Origin: Marthasterias glacialis
Taxonomy: Eukaryota; Echinodermata; Asteroidea; Forcipulatida; Asteriidae
Assembly (NCBI GenBank): GCA_911728455.2
Contig: OU452234.1
Location: forward strand, 2,110,501 to 2,174,500
Direction of reading: 5' to 3'
Length of the DNA stretch: 64,000 nt
The position numbers were made by a program, and so were the translations under genes. Below the pieces are notes generated by a model. It made no database searches. It was not told where the DNA came from and was given only the letters and a program-made list of their open reading frames with translations. Positions within the stretch are counted from its first letter, which is position 1. Each line of letters starts with the position of its first letter. This document shows positions 13,749-26,149 of this stretch, in pieces.

Positions 13749-15735
13749 GGAAAGCCCTGTTCATGGGCTTTCCGAAAATGCCGGTCTTGAGGCTGTGGGA
13801 TAAACAGGGAGGATGCCAGGGCCCGCGGAGTGAGGACACCCCGAGGATGTCCAGTGCATACGGCCATGCTGTATGTACGTCAACAATAGCCAAGGCCGCT
13901 ACGTGTGTGCTGGACCGAAGCCAGCAAAAAAAAAAAAAAACCCGCTGAAAAAAGAAGTCGGCAGCGCCACGGCCAATAACTCCAGAAATAATGGGGCTAG
14001 AGAGAAATTTCTTGTACCTGCAGTTAGCTGCCATAGTCCTGCATCCGACAATCTGGTTTTCCCGGCAAGCCAGGGCCATCTTCCGCCTTGAAACGCCCAG
14101 GGAACGGAGCTGCTCCGAATGCTCTTCAAACGCATGTCTAATGGCACTTTTGTACACGAAGCTGTAACAAAGTGAAAACAAGACTTATCAACGGCTCTAT
14201 CTCCCAAAGTAATGGCGGCAAACTGACAAGTCTCACACTGTTGGAAAGCCCTGTTCATGGGCTTTCCGAAAATGCCGGTCTTGAGGCTGTGGGATAAACA
14301 GGGAGGATGCCAGGGCCCGCGGAGTGAGGACACCCCGAGGATGTCCAGTNNNNNNNNNNNNNNNNNNNNNNNNNNNNNNNNNNNNNNNNNNNNNNNNNNN
14401 NNNNNNNNNNNNNNNNNNNNNNNNNNNNNNNNNNNNNNNNNNNNNNNNNNNNNNNNNNNNNNNNNNNNNNNNNNNNNNNNNNNNNNNNNNNNNNNNNNNN
14501 NNNNNNNNNNNNNNNNNNNNNNNNNNNNNNNNNNNNNNNNNNNNNNNNNNNNNNNNNNNNNNNNNNNNNNNNNNNNNNNNNNNNNNNNNNNNNNNNNNNN
14601 NNNNNNNNNNNNNNNNNNNNNNNNNNNNNNNNNNNNNNNNNNNNNNNNNNNNNNNNNNNNNNNNNNNNNNNNNNNNNNNNNNNNNNNNNNNNNNNNNNNN
14701 NNNNNNNNNNNNNNNNNNNNNNNNNNNNNNNNNNNNNNNNNNNNNNNNNNNNNNNNNNNNNNNNNNNNNNNNNNNNNNNNNNNNNNNNNNNNNNNNNNNN
14801 NNNNNNNNNNNNNNNNNNNNNNNNNNNNNNNNNNNNNNNNNNNNNNNNNGCATACGGCCATGCTGTATGTACGTCAACAATAGCCAAGGCCGTGTACGTG
14901 TGTGCTGGACCGAAGCCAGCAAAAAAAAAAAAAAAAAAAACCGCTGAAAAAAGAAGTCGGCAGCGCCACGGCCAATAACTCCAGAAATAATGGGGCTAGA
15001 GAGAAATTTCTTGTACCTGCAGTTAGCTGCCATAGTCCTGCATCCGACAATCTGGTTTTCCCGGCCAGCCAGGGCCATCTTCCGCCTTGAAACGCCCAGG
15101 GAACGGAGCTGCTCCGAATGCTCTTCAAACGCATGTCTAATGGCACTTTTGTACACGAAGCTGTAACAAAGTGAAAACAAGACTTATCAACGGCTCTATC
15201 TCCCAAAGTATTGGCGGGAAACTGACAAGTCTAACATTGTTGGAAAGCCCTGTTCATGGGCTTTCCGAAAATGCCGGTCGTGAGGCTGTGGGATAAACAG
15301 GGAGGATGCCAGGGCCCGCGGAGTGAGGACACCCCGAGGATGTCCAGTGCATACGGCCATGCTGTATGTACGTCAACAATAGCCAAGGCCGCTACGTGTG
15401 TGCTGGACCGAAGCCAGCAAAAAAAAAAAAAAACCAGCTGAAAAAAGAAGTCGGCAGCGCCACGGCCAATAACTCCAGAAATAATGGGGCTAGAGAGAAA
15501 TTTCTTCTACCTGCAGTTAGCTGCCATAGTCCTGCATCCGACAATCTGGTTTTCCCGGCCAGCCAGGGCCATCTTCCGCCTTGAAACGCCCAGGGAACGG
15601 AGCTGCTCCGAATGCTCTTCAAACGCATGTCTAATGGCACTTTTGTACACGAAGCTGTAACAAAGTGAAAACAAGACTTATCAACGGCTCTATCTCCCAA
15701 AGTATTGGCGGCAAACTGACAAGTCTAACACTGTT
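13749..15735 (+). repeat. Five-unit HOR, copy 2, broken by the N run
   Basis: Alpha at 13749; then 107 bases of the next unit (14243-14349); 500 N; then the 3' part of a delta unit (14850-15241, with GTGTACGTG, 20 A, GGCGGGAAAC and TCTAACATTG); then epsilon at 15242 (TTCTTCTACC, and a private GGTCGTGAGG). Without N the block is 1487 bp, three units instead of five. The beta 3' part, gamma and delta 5' part appear to be missing. Confidence 0.8.
14350..14849. other. Assembly gap, 500 N
   Basis: Exactly 500 N. The base before it and the base after it are adjacent in the normal unit (GTCCAGT then GCATACGG), so removing the N leaves an in-phase 499-bp unit. A round 500 is a scaffolding placeholder rather than a measured length. 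Frames drawn across it have no coding meaning. Confidence 0.98.
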
Positions 15736-18215
15736 GGAAAGCCCTGTTCATGGGCTTTCCGAAAATGCCGGTCTTGAGGCTGTGGGATAAACAGGGAGGA
15801 TGCCAGGGCCCGCGGAGTGAGGACACCCCGAGGATGTCCAGTGCATACGGCCATGCTGTATGTACGTCAACAATAGCCAAGGCCGCTACGTGTGTGCTGG
15901 ACCGAAGCCAGCAAAAAAAAAAAAAAACCCGCTGAAAAAAGAAGTCGGCAGCGCCACGGCCAATAACTCCAGAAATAATGGGGCTAGAGAGAAATTTCTT
16001 GTACCTGCAGTTAGCTGCCATAGTCCTGCATCCGACAATCTGGTTTTCCCGGCAAGCCAGGGCCATCTTCCGCCTTGAAACGCCCAGGGAACGGAGCTGC
16101 TCCGAATGCTCTTCAAACGCATGTCTAATGGCACTTTTGTACACGAAGCTGTAACAAAGTGAAAACAAGACTTATCAACGGCTCTATCTCCCAAAGTAAT
16201 GGCGGCAAACTGACAAGTCTCACACTGTTGGAAAGCCCTGTTCATGGGCTTTCCGAAAATGCCGGTCTTGAGGCTGTGGGATAAACAGGGAGGATGCCAG
16301 GGCCCGCGGAGTGAGGACACCCCGAGGATGTCCAGTGCATACGGCCATGCTGTATGTACGTCAACAATAGCCAAGGCCGCTACGTGTGTGCTGGACCGAA
16401 GCCAGCAAAAAAAAAAAAAAAAAAACGCTGAAAAAAGAAGTCGGCAGCGCCACGGCCAATAACTCCAGAAATAATGGGGCTAGAGAGAAATTTCTTGTAC
16501 CTGCAGTTAGCTGCCATAGTCCTGCATCCGACAATCTGGTTTTCCCGGCCAGCCAGGGCCATCTTCCGCCTTGAAACGCCCAGGGAACGGAGCTGCTCCG
16601 AATGCTCTTCAAACGCATGTCTAATGGCACTTTTGTACACAAAGCTGTAACAAAGTGAAAACAAGACTTATCAACGGCTCTATCTCCCAAAGTATTGGCG
16701 GGAAACTGACAAGTCTAACACTGTTGGAAAGCCCTGTTCATGGGCTTTCCGAAAATGCCGGTTTTGAGGCTGTGGGATAAACAGGGAGGATGCCAGGGCC
16801 CGCAGAGTGAGGACACCCCGAGGATGTCCAGTGCATACGGCCATGCTGTATGTACGTCAACAATAGCCAAGGCCGCTACGTGTGTGCTGGACCGAAGCCA
16901 GCAAAAACAAAAAAAAAACCGCTGAAAAAAGAAGTCGGCAGCGCCACGGCCAATAACTCCAGAAATAATGGGGCTAGAGAGAAATTTCTTGTACCTGCAG
17001 TTAGCTGCCATAGTCCTGCATCCGACAATCTGGTTTTCCCGGCCAGCCAGGGCCATCTTCCGCCTTGAAACGCCCAGGGAACGGAGCTGCTCCGAATGCT
17101 CTTCAAACGCATGTCTAATGGCACTTTTGTACACGAAGCTGTAACAAAGTGAAAACAAGACTTATCAACGGCTCTATCTCCCAAAGTATTGGCGGCAAAC
17201 TGACAAGTCTAACACTGTTGGAAAGCCCTGTTCATGGGCTTTCCGAAAATGCCGGTCTTGAGGCTGTGGGATAAACAGGGAGGATGCCAGGGCCCGCGGA
17301 GTGAGGACACCCCGAGGATGTCCAGTGCATACGGCCATGCTGTATGTACGTCAACAATAGCCAAGGCCGTGTACGTGTGTGCTGGACCGAAGCCAGCAAA
17401 AAAAAAAAAAAAAAAAAAACCGCTGAAAAAAGAAGTCGGCAGCGCCACGGCCAATAACTCCAGAAATAATGGGGCTAGAGAGAAATTTCTTGTACCTGCA
17501 GTTAGCTGCCATAGTCCTGCATCCGACAATCTGGTTTTCCCGGCCAGCCAGGGCCATCTTCCGCCTTGAAACGCCCAGGGAACGGAGCTGCTCCGAATGC
17601 TCTTCAAACGCATGTCTAATGGCACTTTTGTACACGAAGCTGTAACAAAGTGAAAACAAGACTTATCAACGGCTCTATCTCCCAAAGTATTGGCGGGAAA
17701 CTGACAAGTCTAACATTGTTGGAAAGCCCTGTTCATGGGCTTTCCGAAAATGCCGGTCTTGAGGCTGTGGGATAAACAGGGAGGATGCCAGGGCCCGCGG
17801 AGTGATGACACCCCGAGGATGTCCAGTGCATACGGCCATGCTGTATGTACGTCAACAATAGCCAAGGCCGCTACGTGTGTGCTGGACCGAAGCCAGCAAA
17901 AACAAAAAAAAAAACCGCTGAAAAAAGAAGTCGGCAGCGCCACGGCCAATAACTCCAGAAATAATGGGGCTAGAGAGAAATTTCTTGTACCTGCAGTTAG
18001 CTGCCATAGTCCTGCATCCGACAATCTGGTTTTCCCGGCCAGCCAGGGCCATCTTCTGCCTTGAAACGCCCAGGGAACGGAGCTGCTCCGAATGCTCTTC
18101 AAACGCATGTCTAATGGCACTTTTGTACACGAAGCTGTAACAAAGTGAAAACAAGACTTATCAACGGCTCTATCTCCCAAAGTATTGGCGGCAAACTGAC
18201 AAGTCTAACACTGTT
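15736..18215 (+). repeat. Five-unit HOR, copy 3 (alpha-beta-gamma-delta-zeta)
   Basis: Unit starts 15736 alpha, 16230 beta, 16726 gamma, 17220 delta, 17721 zeta; 2480 bp. The fifth position is zeta instead of epsilon: GAGTGATGAC, A5-C-A, CCGCTG and ATCTTCTGCC (a lost CpG). The delta unit has 22 A and is 501 bp, tied for longest. Beta has the CACAAAG variant. Confidence 0.86.
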
Positions 18216-21200
18216 GGAAAGCCCTGTTCATGGGCTTTCCGAAAATGCCGGTCTTGAGGCTGTGGGATAAACAGGGAGGATGCCAGGGCCCGCGGAGTGA
18301 GGACACCCCGAGGATGTCCAGTGCATACGGCCATGCTGTATGTACGTCAACAATAGCCAAGGCCGCTACGTGTGTGCTGGACCGAAGCCAGCAAAAAAAA
18401 AAAAAAACCCGCTGAAAAAAGAAGTCGGCAGCGCCACGGCCAATAACTCCAGAAATAATGGGGCTAGAGAGAAATTTCTTGTACCTGCAGTTAGCTGCCA
18501 TAGTCCTGCATCCGACAATCTGGTTTTCCCGGCAAGCCAGGGCCATCTTCCGCCTTGAAACGCCCAGGGAACGGAGCTGCTCCGAATGCTCTTCAAACGC
18601 ATGTCTAATGGCACTTTTGTACACGAAGCTGTAACAAAGTGAAAACAAGACTTATCAACGGCTCTATCTCCCAAAGTAATGGCGGCAAACTGACAAGTCT
18701 CACACTGTTGGAAAGCCCTGTTCATGGGCTTTCCGAAAATGCCGGTCTTGAGGCTGTGGGATAAACAGGGAGGATGCCAGGGCCCGCGGAGTGAGGACAC
18801 CCCGAGGATGTCCAGTGCATACGGCCATGCTGTATGTACGTCAACAATAGCCAAGGCCGCTACGTGTGTGCTGGACCGAAGCCAGCAAAAAAAAAAAAAA
18901 AAAAACGCTGAAAAAAGAAGTCGGCAGCGCCACGGCCAATAACTCCAGAAATAATGGGGCTAGAGAGAAATTTCTTGTACCTGCAGTTAGCTGCCATAGT
19001 CCTGCATCCGACAATCTGGTTTTCCCGGCCAGCCAGGGCCATCTTCCGCCTTGAAACGCCCAGGGAACGGAGCTGCTCCGAATGCTCTTCAAACGCATGT
19101 CTAATGGCACTTTTGTACACAAAGCTGTAACAAAGTGAAAACAAGACTTATCAACGGCTCTATCTCCCAAAGTATTGGCGGGAAACTGACAAGTCTAACA
19201 CTGTTGGAAAGCCCTGTTCATGGGCTTTCCGAAAATGCCGGTTTTGAGGCTGTGGGATAAACAGGGAGGATGCCAGGGCCCGCAGAGTGAGGACACCCCG
19301 AGGATGTCCAGTGCATACGGCCATGCTGTATGTACGTCAACAATAGCCAAGGCCGCTACGTGTGTGCTGGACCGAAGCCAGCAAAAACAAAAAAAACCCG
19401 CTGAAAAAAGAAGTCGGCAGCGCCACGGCCAATAACTCCAGAAATAATGGGGCTAGAGAGAAATTTCTTGTACCTGCAGTTAGCTGCCATAGTCCTGCAT
19501 CCGACAATCTGGTTTTCCCGGCCAGCCAGGGCCATCTTCCGCCTTGAAACGCCCAGGGAACGGAGCTGCTCCGAATGCTCTTCAAACGCATGTCTAATGG
19601 CACTTTTGTACACGAAGCTGTAACAAAGTGAAAACAAGACTTATCAACGGCTCTATCTCCCAAAGTATTGGCGGCAAACTGACAAGTCTAACACTGTTGG
19701 AAAGCCCTGTTCATGGGCTTTCCGAAAATGCCGGTCTTGAGGCTGTGGGATAAACAGGGAGGATGCCAGGGCCCGCGGAGTGAGGACACCCCGAGGATGT
19801 CCAGTGCATACGGCCATGCTGTATGTACGTCAACAATAGCCAAGGCCGTGTACGTGTGTGCTGGACCGAAGCCAGCAAAAAAAAAAAAAAAAAAAAAACC
19901 GCTGAAAAAAGAAGTCGGCAGCGCCACGGCCAATAACTCCAGAAATAATGGGGCTAGAGAGAAATTTCTTGTACCTGCAGTTAGCTGCCATAGTCCTGCA
20001 TCCGACAATCTGGTTTTCCCGGCCAGCCAGGGCCATCTTCCGCCTTGAAACGCCCAGGGAACGGAGCTGCTCCGAATGCTCTTCAAACGCATGTCTAATG
20101 GCACTTTTGTACACAAAGCTGTAACAAAGTGAAAACAAGACTTATCAACGGCTCTATCTCCCAAAGTATTGGCGGCAAACTGACAAGTCTAACACTGTTG
20201 GAAAGCCCTGTTCATGGGCTTTCCGAAAATGCCGGTTTTGAGGCTGTGGGATAAACAGGGAGGATGCCAGGGCCCGCAGAGTGAGGACACCCCGAGGATG
20301 TCCAGTGCATACGGCCATGCTGTATGTACGTCAACAATAGCCAAGGCCGCTACGTGTGTGCTGGACCGAAGCCAGCAAAAACAAAAAAAAACCGCTGAAA
20401 AAAGAAGTCGGCAGCGCCACGGCCAATAACTCCAGAAATAATGGGGCTAGAGAGAAATTTCTTGTACCTGCAGTTAGCTGCCATAGTCCTGCATCCGACA
20501 ATCTGGTTTTCCCGGCCAGCCAGGGCCATCTTCCGCCTTGAAACGCCCAGGGAACGGAGCTGCTCCGAATGCTCTTCAAACGCATGTCTAATGGCACTTT
20601 TGTACACAAAGCTGTAACAAAGTGAAAACAAGACTTATCAACGGCTCTATCTCCCAAAGTATTGGCGGGAAACTGACAAGTCTAACACTGTTGGAAAGCC
20701 CTGTTCATGGGCTTTCCGAAAATGCCGGTTTTGAGGCTGTGGGATAAACAGGGAGGATGCCAGGGCCCGCAGAGTGAGGACACCCCGAGGATGTCCAGTG
20801 CATACGGCCATGCTGTATGTACGTCAACAATAGCCAAGGCCGCTACGTGTGTGCTGGACCGAAGCCAGCAAAAACAAAAAAAAACCGCTGAAAAAAGAAG
20901 TCGGCAGCGCCACGGCCAATAACTCCAGAAATAATGGGGCTAGAGAGAAATTTCTTGTACCTGCAGTTAGCTGCCATAGTCCTGCATCCGACAATCTGGT
21001 TTTCCCGGCCAGCCAGGGCCATCTTCCGCCTTGAAACGCCCAGGGAACGGAGCTGCTCCGAATGCTCTTCAAACGCATGTCTAATGGCACTTTTGTACAC
21101 GAAGCTGTAACAAAGTGAAAACAAGACTTATCAACGGCTCTATCTCCCAAAGTATTGGCGGCAAACTGACAAGTCTAACACTGTTGGAAAGCCCTGTTCA

Positions 21201-22675
21201 TGGGCTTTCCGAAAATGTCGGTCTTGAGGCTGTGGGATAAACAGGGAGGATGCCAGGGCCCGCGGAGTGAGGACACCCCGAGGATGTCCAGTGCATACGG
21301 CCATGCTGTATGTACGTCAACAATAGCCAAGGCCGTGTACGTGTGTGCTGGACCGAAGCCAGCAAAAAAAAAAAAAAAAAAAAACCGCTGAAAAAAGAAG
21401 TCGGCAGCGCCACGGCCAATAACTCCAGAAATAATGGGGCTAGAGAGAAATTTCTTGTACCTGCAGTTAGCTGCCATAGTCCTGCATCCGACAATCTGGT
21501 TTTCCCGGCCAGCCAGGGCCATCTTCCGCCTTGAAACGCCCAGGGAACGGAGCTGCTCCGAATGCTCTTCAAACGCATGTCTAATGGCACTTTTGTACAC
21601 GAAGCTGTAACAAAGTGAAAACAAGACTTATCAACGGCTCTATCTCCCAAAGTATTGGCGGGAAACTGACAAGTCTAACATTGTTGGAAAGCCCTGTTCA
21701 TGGGCTTTCCGAAAATGCCGGTCTTGAGGCTGTGGGATAAACAGGGAGGATGCCAGGGCCCGCGGAGTGATGACACCCCGAGGATGTCCAGTGCATACGG
21801 CCATGCTGTATGTACGTCAACAATAGCCAAGGCCGCTACGTGTGTGCTGGACCGAAGCCAGCAAAAACAAAAAAAAAAACCCGCTGAAAAAAGAAGTCGG
21901 CAGCGCCACGGCCAATAACTCCAGAAATAATGGGGCTAGAGAGAAATTTCTTGTACCTGCAGTTAGCTGCCATAGTCCTGCATCCGACAATCTGGTTTTC
22001 CCGGCCAGCCAGGGCCATCTTCTGCCTTGAAACGCCCAGGGAACGGAGCTGCTCCGAATGCTCTTCAAACGCATGTCTAATGGCACTTTTGTACACGAAG
22101 CTGTAACAAAGTGAAAACAAGACTTATCAACGGCTCTATCTCCCAAAGTATTGGCGGCAAACTGACAAGTCTAACACTGTTGGAAAGCCCTGTTCATGGG
22201 CTTTCCGAAAATGCCGGTCTTGAGGCTGTGGGATAAACAGGGAGGATGCCAGGGCCCGCGGAGTGAGGACACCCCGAGGATGTCCAGTGCATACGGCCAT
22301 GCTGTATGTACGTCAACAATAGCCAAGGCCGCTACGTGTGTGCTGGACCGAAGCCAGCAAAAAAAAAAAAAAACCAGCTGAAAAAAGAAGTCGGCAGCGC
22401 CACGGCCAATAACTCCAGAAATAATGGGGCTAGAGAGAAATTTCTTCTACCTGCAGTTAGCTGCCATAGTCCTGCATCCGACAATCTGGTTTTCCCGGCC
22501 AGCCAGGGCCATCTTCCGCCTTGAAACGCCCAGGGAACGGAGCTGCTCCGAATGCTCTTCAAACGCATGTCTAATGGCACTTTTGTACACGAAGCTGTAA
22601 CAAAGTGAAAACAAGACTTATCAACGGCTCTATCTCCCAAAGTATTGGCGGCAAACTGACAAGTCTAACACTGTT
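18216..22675 (+). repeat. Five-unit HOR, copy 4, expanded to nine units
   Basis: Unit starts 18216 alpha, 18710 beta, 19206 gamma, 19699 delta, 20200 gamma, 20693 gamma, 21186 delta, 21686 zeta, 22182 epsilon; 4460 bp. Compared with the five-unit order, delta-gamma-gamma is inserted and both zeta and epsilon are present. The delta at 19699 has a hybrid 3' end (CACAAAG, GGCGGCAAAC), as if recombined with a neighbouring gamma or beta. Confidence 0.82.
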
Positions 22676-25155
22676 GGAAAGCCCTGTTCATGGGCTTTCC
22701 GAAAATGCCGGTCTTGAGGCTGTGGGATAAACAGGGAGGATGCCAGGGCCCGCGGAGTGAGGACACCCCGAGGATGTCCAGTGCATACGGCCATGCTGTA
22801 TGTACGTCAACAATAGCCAAGGCCGCTACGTGTGTGCTGGACCGAAGCCAGCAAAAAAAAAAAAAAAACCCGCTGAAAAAAGAAGTCGGCAGCGCCACGG
22901 CCAATAACTCCAGAAATAATGGGGCTAGAGAGAAATTTCTTGTACCTGCAGTTAGCTGCCATAGTCCTGCATCCGACAATCTGGTTTTCCCGGCAAGCCA
23001 GGGCCATCTTCCGCCTTGAAACGCCCAGGGAACGGAGCTGCTCCGAATGCTCTTCAAACGCATGTCTAATGGCACTTTTGTACACGAAGCTGTAACAAAG
23101 TGAAAACAAGACTTATCAACGGCTCTATCTCCCAAAGTAATGGCGGCAAACTGACAAGTCTCACACTGTTGGAAAGCCCTGTTCATGGGCTTTCCGAAAA
23201 TGCCGGTCTTGAGGCTGTGGGATAAACAGGGAGGATGCCAGGGCCCGCGGAGTGAGGACACCCCGAGGATGTCCAGTGCATACGGCCATGCTGTATGTAC
23301 GTCAACAATAGCCAAGGCCGCTACGTGTGTGCTGGACCGAAGCCAGCAAAAAAAAAAAAAAAAAAACGCTGAAAAAAGAAGTCGGCAGCGCCACGGCCAA
23401 TAACTCCAGAAATAATGGGGCTAGAGAGAAATTTCTTGTACCTGCAGTTAGCTGCCATAGTCCTGCATCCGACAATCTGGTTTTCCCGGCCAGCCAGGGC
23501 CATCTTCCGCCTTGAAACGCCCAGGGAACGGAGCTGCTCCGAATGCTCTTCAAACGCATGTCTAATGGCACTTTTGTACACAAAGCTGTAACAAAGTGAA
23601 AACAAGACTTATCAACGGCTCTATCTCCCAAAGTATTGGCGGGAAACTGACAAGTCTAACACTGTTGGAAAGCCCTGTTCATGGGCTTTCCGAAAATGCC
23701 GGTTTTGAGGCTGTGGGATAAACAGGGAAGATGCCAGGGCCCGCAGAGTGAGGACACCCCGAGGATGTCCAGTGCATACGGCCATGCTGTATGTACGTCA
23801 ACAATAGCCAAGGCCGCTACGTGTGTGCTGGACCGAAGCCAGCAAAAACAAAAAAAAACCGCTGAAAAAAGAAGTCGGCAGCGCCACGGCCAATAACTCC
23901 AGAAATAATGGGGCTAGAGAGAAATTTCTTGTACCTGCAGTTAGCTGCCATAGTCCTGCATCCGACAATCTGGTTTTCCCGGCCAGCCAGGGCCATCTTC
24001 CGCCTTGAAACGCCCAGGGAACGGAGCTGCTCCGAATGCTCTTCAAACGCATGTCTAATGGCACTTTTGTACACGAAGCTGTAACAAAGTGAAAACAAGA
24101 CTTATCAACGGCTCTATCTCCCAAAGTATTGGCGGCAAACTGACAAGTCTAACACTGTTGGAAAGCCCTGTTCATGGGCTTTCCGAAAATGCCGGTCTTG
24201 AGGCTGTGGGATAAACAGGGAGGATGCCAGGGCCCGCGGAGTGAGGACACCCCGAGGATGTCCAGTGCATACGGCCATGCTGTATGTACGTCAACAATAG
24301 CCAAGGCCGTGTACGTGTGTGCTGGACCGAAGCCAGCAAAAAAAAAAAAAAAAAAAAAACCGCTGAAAAAAGAAGTCGGCAGCGCCACGGCCAATAACTC
24401 CAGAAATAATGGGGCTAGAGAGAAATTTCTTGTACCTGCAGTTAGCTGCCATAGTCCTGCATCCGACAATCTGGTTTTCCCGGCCAGCCAGGGCCATCTT
24501 CCGCCTTGAAACGCCCAGGGAACGGAGCTGCTCCGAATGCTCTTCAAACGCATGTCTAATGGCACTTTTGTACACGAAGCTGTAACAAAGTGAAAACAAG
24601 ACTTATCAACGGCTCTATCTCCCAAAGTATTGGCGGGAAACTGACAAGTCTAACATTGTTGGAAAGCCCTGTTCATGGGCTTTCCGAAAATGCCGGTCTT
24701 GAGGCTGTGGGATAAACAGGGAGGATGCCAGGGCCCGCGGAGTGAGGACACCCCGAGGATGTCCAGTGCATACGGCCATGCTGTATGTACGTCAACAATA
24801 GCCAAGGCCGCTACGTGTGTGCTGGACCGAAGCCAGCAAAAAAAAAAAAAAAACCAGCTGAAAAAAGAAGTCGGCAGCGCCACGGCCAATAACTCCAGAA
24901 ATAATGGGGCTAGAGAGAAATTTCTTGTACCTGCAGTTAGCTGCCATAGTCCTGCATCCGACAATCTGGTTTTCTCGGCCAGCCAGGGCCATCTTCCGCC
25001 TTGAAACGCCCAGAGAACGGAGCTGCTCCGAATGCTCTTCAAACGCATGTCTAATGGCACTTTTGTACACGAAGCTGTAACAAAGTGAAAACAAGACTTA
25101 TCAACGGCTCTATCTCCCAAAGTATTGGCGGCAAACTGACAAGTCTAACACTGTT
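22676..25155 (+). repeat. Five-unit HOR, copy 5 (alpha-beta-gamma-delta-epsilon')
   Basis: Unit starts 22676 alpha, 23171 beta, 23667 gamma (private GGGAAGATG), 24160 delta, 24661 epsilon'; 2480 bp. Epsilon' keeps CCAGCTG after the A-tract but has TTTTCTCGG and CCCAGAGAAC and lacks TTCTTCTACC. No further alpha or beta units occur to the right. Confidence 0.85.
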
Positions 25156-26149
25156 GGAAAGCCCTGTTCATGGGCTTTCCGAAAATGCCGGTCTTGAGGC
25201 TGTGGGATAAACAGGGAGGATGCCAGGGCCCGCGGAGTGAGGACACCCCGAGGATGTCCAGTGCATACGGCCATGCTGTATGTACGTCAACAATAGCCAA
25301 GGCCGTGTACGTGTGTGCTGGACCGAAGCCAGCAAAAAAAAAAAAAAAAAAAACCGCTGAAAAAAGAAGTCGGCAGCGCCACGGCCAATAACTCCAGAAA
25401 TAATGGGGCTAGAGAGAAATTTCTTGTACCTGCAGTTAGCTGCCATAGTCCTGCATCCGACAATCTGGTTTTCCCGGCCAGCCAGGGCCATCTTCCGCCT
25501 TGAAACGCCCAGGGAACGGAGCTGCTCCGAATGCTCTTCAAACGCATGTCTAATGGCACTTTTGTACACGAAGCTGTAACAAAGTGAAAACAAGACTTAT
25601 CAACGGCTCTATCTCCCAAAGTATTGGCGGGAAACTGACAAGTCTAACATTGTTGGAAAGCCCTGTTCATGGGCTTTCCGAAAATGCCGGTCTTGAGGCT
25701 GTGGGATAAACAGGGAGGATGCCAGGGCCCGCGGAGTGAGGACACCCCGAGGATGTCCAGTGCATACGGCCATGCTGTATGTACGTCAACAATAGCCAAG
25801 GCCGCTACGTGTGTGCTGGACCGAAGCCAGCAAAAAAAAAAAAAAAACCAGCTGAAAAAAGAAGTCGGCAGCGCCACGGCCAATAACTCCAGAAATAATG
25901 GGGCTAGAGAGAAATTTCTTGTACCTGCAGTTAGCTGCCATAGTCCTGCATCCGACAATCTGGTTTTCTCGGCCAGCCAGGGCCATCTTCCGCCTTGAAA
26001 CGCCCAGAGAACGGAGCTGCTCCGAATGCTCTTCAAACGCATGTCTAATGGCACTTTTGTACACGAAGCTGTAACAAAGTGAAAACAAGACTTATCAACG
26101 GCTCTATCTCCCAAAGTAATGGCGGCAAACTGACAAGTCTAACACTGTT
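24160..26149 (+). repeat. Delta-epsilon' dimer, duplicated
   Basis: Units at 24160+24661 and 25156+25655 have the same order and variants (GTGTACGTG/TCTAACATTG, then CCAGCTG/TTTTCTCGG/CCCAGAGAAC). The second epsilon' differs at its 3' end, where AGTATTGG becomes AGTAATGG near 26118. This duplication forms the bridge from the five-unit HOR to the next zone. Confidence 0.8.

Noticed and set aside
13899..15180. Open frames of 207-320 codons spanning the gap
   Set aside because: Their length comes from 500 N read as unknown residues. The sequence on both sides is ordinary satellite.
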